This document shows, in pieces, positions 1 to 9,198 of a DNA stretch of 64,000 nucleotides (position 1 is the stretch's first letter; each line of letters opens with the position of its first letter). The DNA comes from JANYCO01 sp035535995 (lineage in GTDB: Bacteria > Bacteroidota > Bacteroidia > Cytophagales > Cytophagaceae): assembly GCA_035535995.1 (NCBI GenBank), contig DATLOZ010000016.1, forward strand, positions 124,001-188,000, given 5' to 3'. The notes beneath the pieces were generated by a model that made no database searches, was not told where the DNA came from, and saw only the letters and a program-made list of their open reading frames with translations. The translations under genes and the position numbers were made by a program.

Positions 1-491
1 CAAAGGACTGGGGTACGAAAGTAGAAGACTTGCTGATGGAATCGTGGAGAAAAAATGTGGACATGCATATGAACAGCTACTTCATGTGTTCACGCCTGGC
101 GCTAGAAGCAATGAAACCAAAGGAAAAAGGTTCGGTGATCAATCTTGCTTCTATTTATGGGATCCTTGGCCCAGATTTCACTGTATACGAAGGCACTGAA
201 ATGAGCAATCCAGCGGCTTATGCGGCGATCAAAGGAGGTATCATCAATTTCTCCCGTTACCTGGCGTCCTATTATGGTAAGCATAATCTTCGTGTCAATT
301 GCATTTCGCCCGGAGGAATTTTCGACAACCAAAATGAGATTTTTGTAAATAACTATAATAAAAAAGTACCTATGAAAAGAATGGGCAGTCCAGCCGACAT
401 CGCTCCTTCCATTGCATTTTTGTTATCTGATCAATCTTCTTACATCACAGGGCATAATTTAGTGATCGATGGCGGCTGGTCGATTGTATAA
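1..491 (+). CDS. SDR family oxidoreductase, PtmA-like, 5' truncated by window edge
   Basis: C-terminal part of a short-chain dehydrogenase; the reading frame is open from base 3, so the Rossmann half with the TGxxxGxG motif lies before the window. Visible are the catalytic Ser region (NLASIYG), the YAAIK active-site pair at about 219-233, the VNCISPGG segment and the C-terminal ITGHNLVIDGGW motif. The insert EGTEMSNPAAYAAIK resembles what I recall of the PtmA branch of SDRs from flagellin and polysaccharide nonulosonate pathways (recall, not checked). The two Gfo/Idh/MocA genes that follow fit a sugar-modification pathway. Family is certain; substrate is inferred. Confidence 0.85.
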   Translation, partial: KDWGTKVEDLLMESWRKNVDMHMNSYFMCSRLALEAMKPKEKGSVINLASIYGILGPDFTVYEGTEMSNPAAYAAIKGGIINFSRYLASYYGKHNLRVNCISPGGIFDNQNEIFVNNYNKKVPMKRMGSPADIAPSIAFLLSDQSSYITGHNLVIDGGWSIV

Positions 492-510
492 TAGTTAGTT
501 TTCTATAATC

Positions 511-1485
511 ATGAAATACACAGTAATCATTGTAGGTGGCGGGAATATTGGTAGCAGGCATATGCAAGCCTTCGCTATGGCTACGCTTCCAGTCAATCTC
601 TATATCATCGATCCTTCCGAACATTCACTGGAAGTATGCAAAACAAGATGGGAGGAGGCAACAAAAGGAGATGAAAACAAACTAACAACGTTGATCTGTC
701 AAACCAGTTTCACAGATTTACCTTCCGAAATTACCCTTGCTATCATCGCTACCAATGCTCAACATCGTTTCAAAGCCTTTCATCAATTATCGGACGTTAC
801 TACGATCAAGTATTTAATTCTTGAAAAATTCCTTTTCAATGATCCTCATGAATACGCACTTACCGAAGGAATTATTCAGAAAAGAAACATTATTGCCTAC
901 GTAAACTGCCCAAGGAGATTGCATGAAGGATACCATTTCGTAAAACAAAAACTAGCCACACAAGAAGGTCCGATACATCTGGCAATACAAGGCGATAACT
1001 GGAGTATGGGCAGCAACGCAATCCATTTCCTAGACTTGTTTTGCTATCTCGCCAACGACACGCTTGCCAGCTGCGAATACAAAGATATTGCGCACACCGA
1101 AATCATTCCAAGCAAACGTGAAGGATATATAGAGCTTTTCGGAACGCTTACAGCTACCACCAAAGAGCGGCATACACTATACCTCACTTGCACCCCAGGT
1201 ACATTTTCCGAAATTAAACTTTCATTGCAAAAGGGCTCGCACACCATGGAAATCTTGGAAAAAGGCGGCAAATGCTATGTAGCAGCAGACGACGCGTTGG
1301 CTGTTGATTTTCATATTCCTTTTCAATCACAATTGACTAATGCTTGCTTCGAACAGTTGGTAAATGGAGAAAAAATGGAATTGGCCTCTTATATGAAAGC
1401 GGTAGGGCCACATTTGAAATTTTTAGAAGCTGTAAGTGCTGTTGCAAAAACTAAAGGATACACAGAGAAATGGCAAATAACCTAA
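511..1485 (+). CDS. Gfo/Idh/MocA family oxidoreductase (first of two)
   Basis: Predicted NAD(P)-dependent sugar dehydrogenase of 324 residues. An N-terminal Rossmann fold begins with VGGGNIGSRH (residues 8-17). The EKP motif of the family appears as EKF at about 105-107, so the catalytic Lys is kept but the Pro is not. The ATG lies 19 bases after the SDR stop and the 3' end overlaps the next gene by 16 bases, so translation is probably coupled. Two adjacent divergent Gfo/Idh/MocA genes after a PtmA-like SDR suggest successive oxidation and reduction of a nucleotide sugar or its precursor. Substrate cannot be told. Confidence 0.8.
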   Translation: MKYTVIIVGGGNIGSRHMQAFAMATLPVNLYIIDPSEHSLEVCKTRWEEATKGDENKLTTLICQTSFTDLPSEITLAIIATNAQHRFKAFHQLSDVTTIKYLILEKFLFNDPHEYALTEGIIQKRNIIAYVNCPRRLHEGYHFVKQKLATQEGPIHLAIQGDNWSMGSNAIHFLDLFCYLANDTLASCEYKDIAHTEIIPSKREGYIELFGTLTATTKERHTLYLTCTPGTFSEIKLSLQKGSHTMEILEKGGKCYVAADDALAVDFHIPFQSQLTNACFEQLVNGEKMELASYMKAVGPHLKFLEAVSAVAKTKGYTEKWQIT

Positions 1486-2429
1486 ACAAAAAAGTAATAT
1501 TGATCGGTCCTGGCGCGATTGCCAAAGATTATGTAAAAACTTTAAAGGCACTGCAAACTGATATTACCGTACTCGGGAGAAATGCCGAACGGTGCGCAGC
1601 CTTTGCCGCAGAGACCGGCGTGCCTTGCCTAGCTGTTGATCTTGAAGAATATTTAAAAAAACAGGATCATAGCAATACCTGGTTCATCATAGCCGTGAGC
1701 ATGGATAATCTTGGAATTGTTTCCAGGACGTTGATCCAACAAGGCGCAAAAAATATTTTAATTGAAAAGCCTGCTGCTGTAAGCCCGGAAGACATGGGCG
1801 AAACAATTGCACTGCTTAAAAATACTTCTATTACTCCATACGTAGCGTATAACCGTCGGTTCTATAGTTCGGTAAGGCAAGCAAGAAAAATGATCGCCGA
1901 ACAAGGCGGTTTGCTTTCTTTCTCTTTTGAATTTACCGAATGGATCCATGTGATCGAAAAACTTCCTAAGACAAAGGAAGTGCTTGCCAATTGGTTTTTG
2001 GGAAATTCTACACACGTAGTAGACTGCGCATTCTTTGTAGGCGGTTCTCCTACGTTATGGTCAGCATATACAGCAGGTCATATTTCATGGCATCCAACAG
2101 CAGCGCAATTTTCAGGAGCCGGTGTATCCAAATCAGGCGCTTTGTTTAGCTACCAGGCCAACTGGCAATCGGCGGGGCGTTGGGGAATTGAGTTTAATAC
2201 ACCTGAAGGTAAAATAATTCTACGTCCTATGGAAAAACTTGCTTTCCAGAAAAGAGGCGAAATCCAGGTAAACCCGGTAGAGCTGGATGATATACTGGAC
2301 GTGACTTATAAGCCAGGCCTGTATCTCCAGACACAAGCGTTCCTAAACGGGGACCACCAGGATATGATCTCTTTGCAAGACCATTATCAAAATGTGCTCA
2401 ACATTTACCAGAAAATAAACGGCGCATAG
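1470..2429 (+). CDS. Gfo/Idh/MocA family oxidoreductase (second of two)
   Basis: 319-residue dehydrogenase with the nucleotide-binding LIGPGAIAKDY segment (residues 11-21) and an intact EKPAAV motif (99-104) that carries the conserved catalytic Lys. YNRRF follows, the usual start of the substrate half in this family. It overlaps the upstream dehydrogenase by 16 bases and is 2 bases from the SGNH gene, so the four genes read as one operon. It is only distantly similar to its neighbour, so the pair looks like two separate steps rather than a recent duplication. Family is firm, role in sugar biosynthesis inferred. Confidence 0.82.
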   Translation: MANNLNKKVILIGPGAIAKDYVKTLKALQTDITVLGRNAERCAAFAAETGVPCLAVDLEEYLKKQDHSNTWFIIAVSMDNLGIVSRTLIQQGAKNILIEKPAAVSPEDMGETIALLKNTSITPYVAYNRRFYSSVRQARKMIAEQGGLLSFSFEFTEWIHVIEKLPKTKEVLANWFLGNSTHVVDCAFFVGGSPTLWSAYTAGHISWHPTAAQFSGAGVSKSGALFSYQANWQSAGRWGIEFNTPEGKIILRPMEKLAFQKRGEIQVNPVELDDILDVTYKPGLYLQTQAFLNGDHQDMISLQDHYQNVLNIYQKINGA

Positions 2430-2431
2430 AA

Positions 2432-3118
2432 ATGAAAATAGTGATCCTTACTGATAGTTATGGTGGACCAAGGCTCCACAACGGTGTATCTGATGTAAAG
2501 AAGGAAGAAACCTATCCTGAACTGGTCAAAAAAAATCTTCCCGCGCATGAAGTTATTATTCACTATGAATCTTTTCGCAGGCTAATTCATTTACCTGCAT
2601 TACTAGAACAATACAAAGAAGCTGACCTATATATTCTTCAAGCCGGCATTGTAGATCTTTATCCAAGACCACTTACCTATGGCAATACTATTTCGCAGGA
2701 TTTTTTTATTAAGGTACTGAGAAGACTGGTACGACTGAACCGAAGATTTGTGGTTAATTATATTTATAAAAAACCCTGGTCTACAGAAGCCCAGGTGAGA
2801 AAGGCAATCCAGGAAGTTTGTAAAAAAGTGTCTTCAAAAATCCTTTGGCTAAATATTCCCCCGGTAAATAAATTGCAGAATTATAAAACACCAGGTGCCA
2901 ATGCTGCAATCCAATGGACGAATGAAATTCTGCACGAGGAAATAAACAAATATAAAAACAGCTCAGAATTGGATCTATATACCAAATTTACCTCCATGCC
3001 CGATTACGAGCATTACCTTCATGCGAACGATTCTCATTTAAATGTGAAAGGGAACATGCTATACGCTGTTGAAATTTTAAATTTCCTTAACTCTACTTCC
3101 TGGCTAAAAGAAAGCTAA
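2432..3118 (+). CDS. SGNH-hydrolase-like protein of a polysaccharide locus
   Basis: 228 residues, no signal peptide. The start ILTDSYGG gives a block I with D8-S9 in place of GDS. Block III may be AGIVDLYP (residues 71-78), with D75 where GxND is expected. The C-terminal HANDSHLNVKGN (197-208) resembles block V (DxxH) but has one residue fewer between Asp and His. Such proteins in O-antigen loci often act as esterases or O-acetyl handling enzymes. The non-standard blocks leave catalytic activity uncertain. Its ATG follows the dehydrogenase stop by 2 bases. Confidence 0.6.
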   Translation: MKIVILTDSYGGPRLHNGVSDVKKEETYPELVKKNLPAHEVIIHYESFRRLIHLPALLEQYKEADLYILQAGIVDLYPRPLTYGNTISQDFFIKVLRRLVRLNRRFVVNYIYKKPWSTEAQVRKAIQEVCKKVSSKILWLNIPPVNKLQNYKTPGANAAIQWTNEILHEEINKYKNSSELDLYTKFTSMPDYEHYLHANDSHLNVKGNMLYAVEILNFLNSTSWLKES

Positions 3119-3307
3119 AATACTTCTATTTATACTGTATCTTAACACAGTTTTGATAGGCAACTAAACACAAAGAGATGTCCCATTGCAATAGCAGTTC
3201 TAAATAGACACTATCTATTTGATCCGTTAATTCGCTACATAACACTTACAGTTAAAATAACCTACATTTGAGATCAGGATATTCACCCTTTTTCTAATGA
3301 AAATACG

Positions 3308-3315
3308 TACCTTTG
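3308..3315 (+). promoter_or_regulatory. Possible -7 element upstream of the flippase gene
   Basis: TACCTTTG matches the Bacteroidota -7 consensus TAnnTTTG and sits 16 bases before the flippase ATG. No TTG is found at the usual 19-21 base spacing upstream. A second match, TACATTTG, lies at 3263-3270. One of the two probably starts transcription after the 213-base gap. Confidence 0.35.
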
Positions 3316-3331
3316 AAAGAGGTTATCAAAC

Positions 3332-4879
3332 ATGGGAATTGTAGTAAAACAAAGCATTAAAAGTACGCTAGTAAGTTATACTGGAGTATTGTTAGGAGCC
3401 TTTAATGTCTTATGGTTGTATCCAAAATTTTTAGCGCCGGAAAATATTGGCTTAATCCGGCTGCTTCAGGATATCCCTACATTACTGGCTATGTTTGTTC
3501 AGCTCGGAGCCTTTAGCATCATTGATCGTTATTTTCATCATTTCAAAGATGATCCACAAGAACGAAAAAGTTTTCTTACTGTCATCAGTTTATATCCATT
3601 AGCGGGCTACACGCTGTTTGTCTTATCTTTCTTTCTATTCCGTTCTTTTTGGGAAAATATTTATGCGTCCAATTCGCAGTTGCTGGTAGAACATATGATC
3701 TACCTGCTGCCGATCACATTTTTTATGATGTATACATCCCTGATGGAATCACTTATTCGTACAAATCTCAATGTCGTATTTGCAGGCTTTCTTCGGGAAA
3801 TATTGATCCGCGCATTGTATACCACTTTCATTTTCCTGTACGCGTTGAAAGCAGTTTCTTTTGAGCAACTTATTTTCCTGATCGCTACTTCTTATGCAAT
3901 TTGTCTTGTTCTCTTATACATCTATGCAAAGCGATTGGATCTATTAGCGTTTACGCTCAAACTAAAATTACCACCTAAGGAAAAATTGCGGGAGATAGGA
4001 ATGTACGTAGCTTTTTTTATTCCTGGTACTGCAGGCTCCATCATTGCGCATAAGATTGATACCCTAATGCTTGGAGCCATCAGTGGAACGACACAAAACG
4101 AAGGACTGGTAAACGTGGCGATTTATAGTCTTGGTTATTTTATTGGTTCGGTGGTGGAGATCCCTCGCAAAAGTATTTCTCAAATTTCGATTCCAATCCT
4201 TTCTAAATCATTTGCGGAAAACGATCTTAAAACTATCAGCACACTTTATAAAAAAAATTCGCAGATCCAGCTAGTCACTGGTATTTATATTTTCTCGATG
4301 ATCTGGATCAATGTGGACGATCTGTTTGTGTTTATCCCGCAATCGGAAATATATCGTTCCGGTAAATATGTGATCTTGTTTATCGGGTTATCAAAACTGT
4401 TTGACATGGCCACCAGTATCAATGGCGAGATCATCCAGTTTTCCAATCATTATAAATTTAACGTGGTTGCCATCGGTTCTCTTTCTGCGATCACGGCCAT
4501 TTCCTGCCTGATCTTTATTCCCATCTATAAGATCACAGGAGCAGCAGTTGCGCTGACGCTTACTATTTTTCTTTTTAATTTTATAAAAACATATTTCATC
4601 TGGCATAAGATGAAACTATCGCCTTTTTCTGCTCAGATGATCCCTGTGTCGATACTTTGTATGGTTACATTAATACTTTCTTCCCTGATCAACCGTCCGG
4701 TGCATACGGTATATGAAGCTTTCGGATGGATCTTGTTTAACTGCACGTTGTTTACGATTATATTTTATTTCATGATCCGTAAACTAAAACTTTCTGAAGA
4801 CATCAACAACCTGATCGATATGGTGCTGCAGTTTGTCACCAATAAGACAGGGATGAAGTGGGTGAGAAAATATTTGTAA
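3332..4879 (+). CDS. Polysaccharide flippase, Wzx/MATE-like membrane protein
   Basis: 515-residue integral membrane protein with about 12-14 hydrophobic segments and the typical N-terminus of oligosaccharide flippases (VVKQSIKSTLVSYTGVLLG, then PENIGLIRL). Proteins of the MOP superfamily move undecaprenyl-linked repeat units across the inner membrane. A 213-base gap precedes it, so it may have its own promoter. Its location between sugar dehydrogenases and an acyltransferase identifies the region as an O-antigen, capsule or exopolysaccharide locus. Cargo is unknown; family assignment rests on topology and the N-terminal signature. Confidence 0.85.
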   Translation: MGIVVKQSIKSTLVSYTGVLLGAFNVLWLYPKFLAPENIGLIRLLQDIPTLLAMFVQLGAFSIIDRYFHHFKDDPQERKSFLTVISLYPLAGYTLFVLSFFLFRSFWENIYASNSQLLVEHMIYLLPITFFMMYTSLMESLIRTNLNVVFAGFLREILIRALYTTFIFLYALKAVSFEQLIFLIATSYAICLVLLYIYAKRLDLLAFTLKLKLPPKEKLREIGMYVAFFIPGTAGSIIAHKIDTLMLGAISGTTQNEGLVNVAIYSLGYFIGSVVEIPRKSISQISIPILSKSFAENDLKTISTLYKKNSQIQLVTGIYIFSMIWINVDDLFVFIPQSEIYRSGKYVILFIGLSKLFDMATSINGEIIQFSNHYKFNVVAIGSLSAITAISCLIFIPIYKITGAAVALTLTIFLFNFIKTYFIWHKMKLSPFSAQMIPVSILCMVTLILSSLINRPVHTVYEAFGWILFNCTLFTIIFYFMIRKLKLSEDINNLIDMVLQFVTNKTGMKWVRKYL

Positions 4880-4986
4880 TAAAAAGATCCTAGATACCGG
4901 ATAAAATATTACTTATAGCAATATTCAACAATAATATAAATATAAAATCAAAACTTATTTGGCATCCAGTGTCTTTTCTAATAAGT

Positions 4987-6093
4987 ATGACCAACTATAG
5001 ACTAAACGAAAACAGCTCGCTCTTTCTTGATCTACTAAGAGCTATTACAGCACAGGTAGTAGTGATTGGGCATGGTATTTCTTTTTTTTCTGTATTTACA
5101 TTTCTTCAGCCTCCGCGTTTTCCTTATATGCAGAACATAGCGGTGTTAATCTTTTTTATTCTTTCAGGTTTTCTTATTAGCTATTCTATTTCCAATCACC
5201 TGGAAAGAAATCACCACTACAATTTCAAAGATTTTTTTATCGATCGTTTTTCAAGAATTTATACGGCTTACCTTCCTGCCATTTTACTCGTGGCAGCGTT
5301 GGATGCGGTTCATCTTTTGGTAGCTGGACAATCTTATATTTATACAGATGCATACACGCTACTAACTGCGATGGGCAATATTGCTATGCTACAGGATTTC
5401 CCCTTGTTAATCACCTTACATAAAAAAATACCAAGCGTGGAAACGATCACTTCTTTTGGTTCAGCACGACCTTTCTGGACGTTGGCAATAGAGTGGTGGA
5501 TCTATCTATGGGTAGGGTATTTTGTTTTTAAGATCGTAAAGAATTCTACTCTATCATGGCAGAATATATTGATGCTACTTTTACTTTCCATTGTACCTGT
5601 ATACAATCTGGTGGGCGGAAGAGGCAATGGCCTAACTTTATATTGGCTTATGGGCACATTAGTGTATTGGTTTTCCGGTTTATTCCTGGAATTTAAACTG
5701 ACTGCTTTTATTCAGTGGACTTTATTATTTTTATTGCTTCTTACTGCCTGTCTCCGACTTTCAATCACTGTGAAAGAATATGAACCTGTGCTAGCTTTTC
5801 TCTTGGCTGCGGCTATTCTGGTCAGTATTTCAATTACTGCCCAGACAAAGATTTTCCAAAAATATCGACTGATAATTCGATTTGCTGCTAATTATTCGTT
5901 TACCCTTTATCTAATTCATTATACTGTGCTAGATTTGATTTGCAGTACTTATAAAAATACAACAAATCCAATTTTATTATTTACAATGGGCTTGGTTCTT
6001 TGCAATATACTGGCGGCTTTGCTTGGCTACTATACAGAGATGAAGATTACTCCAATAGTGAAACATAGATTGAAGGCATTAATAACCAAATAG
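4987..6093 (+). CDS. Membrane acyltransferase 3 family protein
   Basis: About 368 residues with around 10 membrane segments. The start LLRAITAQVVVIGHG carries the His of acyltransferase-3 (OafA-type) enzymes, followed by IFFILSGFLI and the RFSRIYTAYLPA segment. AIEWWIYLWVGY near the middle matches the conserved E-h-h-F/Y region. These proteins transfer acyl groups such as acetyl to extracytoplasmic sugars. I chose the ATG at 4987; a GTG at 4969 would add six residues. It is the last + strand gene before the convergent acyl cassette and may O-acylate the same polysaccharide. Confidence 0.85.
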   Translation: MTNYRLNENSSLFLDLLRAITAQVVVIGHGISFFSVFTFLQPPRFPYMQNIAVLIFFILSGFLISYSISNHLERNHHYNFKDFFIDRFSRIYTAYLPAILLVAALDAVHLLVAGQSYIYTDAYTLLTAMGNIAMLQDFPLLITLHKKIPSVETITSFGSARPFWTLAIEWWIYLWVGYFVFKIVKNSTLSWQNILMLLLLSIVPVYNLVGGRGNGLTLYWLMGTLVYWFSGLFLEFKLTAFIQWTLLFLLLLTACLRLSITVKEYEPVLAFLLAAAILVSISITAQTKIFQKYRLIIRFAANYSFTLYLIHYTVLDLICSTYKNTTNPILLFTMGLVLCNILAALLGYYTEMKITPIVKHRLKALITK

Positions 6094-6156
6094 TAGATTT
6101 TCGAAAAATAGTTTAGTGAAAGTCCTATTAAAGATGTCAAAATGCAAAAATTGTGT

Positions 6157-7137
6157 TCAACCTTTTGCATACCATTCATTAGTAGATGCCATTCTATCTT
6201 TAGGCAAATCGTTGGTGTCTAGTCTGGGTAATGCGTACCGGTGGTGTGTTTGGACAGAGGCAACGTTCACTTCTGTAGTGACGGCTAGTTTACAAGCATA
6301 TTCCTCGAGTACTTCGAACGTGTTTTTGTTATAATTCCCGTAAGGATAACACATCGTCCATTGTTTAATATCACCGTTGACTTCCTTGAGAAAATCTAAG
6401 GAAGAGCTCACTTCTCGAATTTGTTTTTCTTTAGTTAGTGAACCTAACCAATAGTGATCATAGCCATGGCTACCAATGTGCATCCCATGTTGCTTCATGC
6501 ACTTTAATTGATCAATATTCATATAAAGTTCACGACTAAAAGATTCTTCAGGGATACCTATATATTTTTTAAAAAGCACATCCGTAATCAAATGTCTTAA
6601 TTCTTCTTTCAATTCAACCTGAAGCAACCGTTTAATAAAAACTACTTCTGCTGGGTCAAAGCGATTTGCTATAGCCAACTTGGTATAATAATATTCATTA
6701 CTCTCCAGGGAATATTCTTTACGATAATAGTTAAGCAATTTATTTACTTCAGTTATGATTTTTTTTTTATCCTTGATTGATGCAAGTATAAAATGAATTT
6801 TGTTTACATCGAGAACTTTATGTTCGGTAATAGCTTTTACCGGAGGGAAAAAAGATCCCTGTATTTTTTTCTGGCTCAGAATTGGAAATACATATTGATA
6901 ATGATCACTATAAGCATCGTCGAAGGTGAGCAAGGCCGCTTTGGCAGGCAGGGTACTACCTGTTTCAATAGCATCTATCAAGGTTTCCATTGTAATGATC
7001 GCATAATGCTTCATTAAATAATCAATTTGCGCTTTAAATAGTGTAATGTCCAATCCTTTGATTTCCGGGTAGCGACTATGTAAAAAATCTCGTACATAAT
7101 GATACATTATAATTGTGACGCGATTTGTATTCTCCAT
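6157..7137 (-). CDS. Polysaccharide deacetylase (NodB-homology domain)
   Basis: 326 residues. LLTFDDAYSDHY (69-80) carries the NodB motif 1 aspartates and HIGSHGYDH (220-228) the HxxxH zinc ligands H224 and H228; MCYPYGNYN is motif 3. The long insert between motifs 1 and 2 resembles enzymes of surface-polysaccharide loci. The ATG at 7137 is chosen; an upstream TTG at 7224 would overlap the GNAT-like gene. Its start is 10 bases after that gene's stop, so it is the last gene of the - strand cassette. De-N-acetylation would expose an amine for re-acylation, which fits the neighbours (inference). Confidence 0.88.
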   Translation of the reverse strand: MENTNRVTIIMYHYVRDFLHSRYPEIKGLDITLFKAQIDYLMKHYAIITMETLIDAIETGSTLPAKAALLTFDDAYSDHYQYVFPILSQKKIQGSFFPPVKAITEHKVLDVNKIHFILASIKDKKKIITEVNKLLNYYRKEYSLESNEYYYTKLAIANRFDPAEVVFIKRLLQVELKEELRHLITDVLFKKYIGIPEESFSRELYMNIDQLKCMKQHGMHIGSHGYDHYWLGSLTKEKQIREVSSSLDFLKEVNGDIKQWTMCYPYGNYNKNTFEVLEEYACKLAVTTEVNVASVQTHHRYALPRLDTNDLPKDRMASTNEWYAKG

Positions 7138-7147
7138 GTTAATGTTT

Positions 7148-8152
7148 TTAATTAGGGCGGTCCTGATCAGAGTCCCCTTTGAAAATAATATATTCTTGCC
7201 GGAAAGTTTTATAAGCAAATTCAATATCTATATTTCGTCGTTCGAACGGCTCAAAATAATTAGGAATGATTATCGAGTCAGTTCTTTTTCGAAATCCCTG
7301 GGCAGAAAAAATTTCCTCTTTTATTCCATAGCAAAGACAATCAATATATTCTGCCTGGTGTAGGCGAAGCAACTGCAGTAACTGGGATGACAATGATTCC
7401 TGCAAAGAAAGATTTCCGATCATATCTACAAGTCGGAGACAACTACTTCCGTTCACTTCAATCTTTCTAATGACCCAAAGGGTTTCTATTTTTTCTTTGT
7501 GATATACTCCGTAGAAAAGATAATTATAATAAGGATGTCTTCCATAACGTTGTATACAATAGTCAATACTCTTTTTCGGACTTGCCTGGATCAACAAATC
7601 TTTGACCGAGGATAGTTCTTTGATCTCTTTAATTTCTATATCACTTTGCAGGAATGCGACATTAATAGCAGCTACGGGTGCAGAAGCTATTTTATATTCC
7701 TTTATTTCAGGATTAAGAAAATAATATTGTTGAAGTACATCAGTCTTGAATCTTAATGCCTGATAAAGCTTTTTTACTCTTGCATTAATACCAATAGCAC
7801 CAATGGATTTAGGCTGGTAATATTCTATGAGAAATTCCAACAACTGAATTCCTGTTCCTTTGGATCTAGGATTTGTCTCATCTGTTTTCCAAATGGCAAG
7901 CCAAAGATCTTTTTCACTCTCTAAAGCATTATCATACTGCGAAAGCGGTATAAAGCCTAGAATAGCAATTATTTTATTAATTTCGTCGTCTAGAGCGATT
8001 ACAAAGTGAATATTATTATTAGTCTTATTCAAATGCTGCCAATGCATCAAATCCTGGTCATAGCCTAACCGATGACCTTTGCGCCATTTTTCATCGATAA
8101 ACTTTTGAAGCTTATCAAGTTCGTCTGCACGACAGAAACGTATAGATACCAT
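7148..8152 (-). CDS. GNAT-like acyltransferase of the acyl cassette
   Basis: 334 residues, cytoplasmic. The first half resembles a GNAT fold: IRFCRADELDKL at the start, FVIALDDEINKIIAILGFIP as the central strands, and PRSKGTGIQLLEFL at about 115-128 in the place of the acyl-donor loop. The second half may be another diverged GNAT domain, as in FemAB-like double-fold proteins. It lies 6 bases after the SDR gene. In a cassette with its own ACP, this is the best candidate for moving the acyl group onto an amino sugar. The function is inferred. Confidence 0.6.
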   Translation of the reverse strand: MVSIRFCRADELDKLQKFIDEKWRKGHRLGYDQDLMHWQHLNKTNNNIHFVIALDDEINKIIAILGFIPLSQYDNALESEKDLWLAIWKTDETNPRSKGTGIQLLEFLIEYYQPKSIGAIGINARVKKLYQALRFKTDVLQQYYFLNPEIKEYKIASAPVAAINVAFLQSDIEIKEIKELSSVKDLLIQASPKKSIDYCIQRYGRHPYYNYLFYGVYHKEKIETLWVIRKIEVNGSSCLRLVDMIGNLSLQESLSSQLLQLLRLHQAEYIDCLCYGIKEEIFSAQGFRKRTDSIIIPNYFEPFERRNIDIEFAYKTFRQEYIIFKGDSDQDRPN

Positions 8153-8158
8153 GATTAA

Positions 8159-8920
8159 TTATTTTGCGCTATATCCTCCATCAATGATAAGATTAGTACC
8201 TGTCACCCAGCGAGAGGCCTCTGATAGCAAGTAGATACAAGCCCAGGAAACATCTTCCGGTTTCCCTATGCCCAATGGATGAAGTTTGAGAATTTCATTT
8301 TTTGATTCTTCAGAAATTTTTGAGAATAACTCTGTCGCCATTTCTGTCTCTACCATCGCTGGTGAAATGCTATTGACACGGATTTTTTTACTGGCTAATT
8401 CAATTGCCAATGCTCGCACGCCTGCAATCACAGCGCCTTTGCTGCTGCAGTAGGCTACTTTGCCAGCCTCACCTAACAATCCCATGATCGATGAAAGGAA
8501 TACAAAACTCGCTCCTTGTTCGGGTAAATATTTTTTATGGGACAGTACCTTTGCAAACTCAAATCCACTCAAGACATTGACAGAAAATACCTTTTGATAA
8601 ATTTCTTCCTTGTTATTTCTTAATGGAAGCGTGAGTTCAATTCCTGCTGAATGTATAAAACCATCTATCTTTTCATAACTATTTGCGATCGAAACTATTA
8701 GTGGTTCTATTTTTCCATATTCAGTAATATCAAGATTATATATGCTATGATTTCCTGTTGATAAACGTGCCATAGTTTCGTTCAGCCTTTGTACATCTCT
8801 TGCTATAAGGATTACATTAGCCCCCATTTCACTACATGTAATCGCGCACTGTCTACCAATACCGGAAGAAGCTCCAGTAATCAAAATATTTTTCCCTTTC
8901 AGCGAAAATGCTCCCATCAT
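8159..8920 (-). CDS. SDR family oxidoreductase, FabG-like
   Basis: 253-residue classical SDR: TGASSGIG cofactor motif at 15-22, catalytic Ser in FLSSIMG (141-147), Y157 and K161 in AYCSSK, and the C-terminal VTGTNLIIDGG. Two tandem ATG codons (8920, 8917) are possible starts. Placed directly after ACP and KAS III, it most likely reduces a 3-ketoacyl-ACP to the 3-hydroxyacyl form, as FabG does, though a sugar substrate cannot be excluded. The gaps to its neighbours are 6-8 bases. Confidence 0.85.
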   Translation of the reverse strand: MMGAFSLKGKNILITGASSGIGRQCAITCSEMGANVILIARDVQRLNETMARLSTGNHSIYNLDITEYGKIEPLIVSIANSYEKIDGFIHSAGIELTLPLRNNKEEIYQKVFSVNVLSGFEFAKVLSHKKYLPEQGASFVFLSSIMGLLGEAGKVAYCSSKGAVIAGVRALAIELASKKIRVNSISPAMVETEMATELFSKISEESKNEILKLHPLGIGKPEDVSWACIYLLSEASRWVTGTNLIIDGGYSAK

Positions 8921-8928
8921 ATAATTAC

Positions 8929-9171
8929 TTATTCTGTAAAATGCTCTTTACCGATTAGGTCAATCAAACTTTGCACGGTAGTAAGCGATTTAAATTGATT
9001 TGCTGTCAGGCTGGTATCGAAATTTTCATCGATCAATGCGATCAGGGAAAGAATGGAAAGAGAATCATACCCTTCAAGACTTTTCAACTCTGTAGTCGGA
9101 CTAACCTGTATATCTTCTATTTCTAGGCTTTCTTTCAATTTATCGATAAACTCGTTTGTTTTCATTGTCAT
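8929..9171 (-). CDS. Acyl carrier protein, dedicated
   Basis: About 80 residues, acidic. The phosphopantetheine motif GYDSLSILSL has Ser37 as attachment site, with DSL intact. The ATG at 9171 (or 9165) is chosen over a TTG at 9198 that abuts the KAS III stop. This is unlikely to be the housekeeping AcpP, which is normally with fabF. Its position between a KAS III and a FabG-like reductase points to a private carrier for one acyl chain. No phosphopantetheinyl transferase is in the window, so it would depend on the general one. Confidence 0.88.
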   Translation of the reverse strand: MTMKTNEFIDKLKESLEIEDIQVSPTTELKSLEGYDSLSILSLIALIDENFDTSLTANQFKSLTTVQSLIDLIGKEHFTE

Positions 9172-9198
9172 ATTAATTATTGTTGTTTTAAAATTCAA

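Noticed and set aside
6142..6170. ATGCAAAA/TTTTGCAT stem at the convergent acyltransferase and deacetylase ends
   Set aside because: Only 8 AT-rich pairs with a 13-base loop; too weak to call a terminator.
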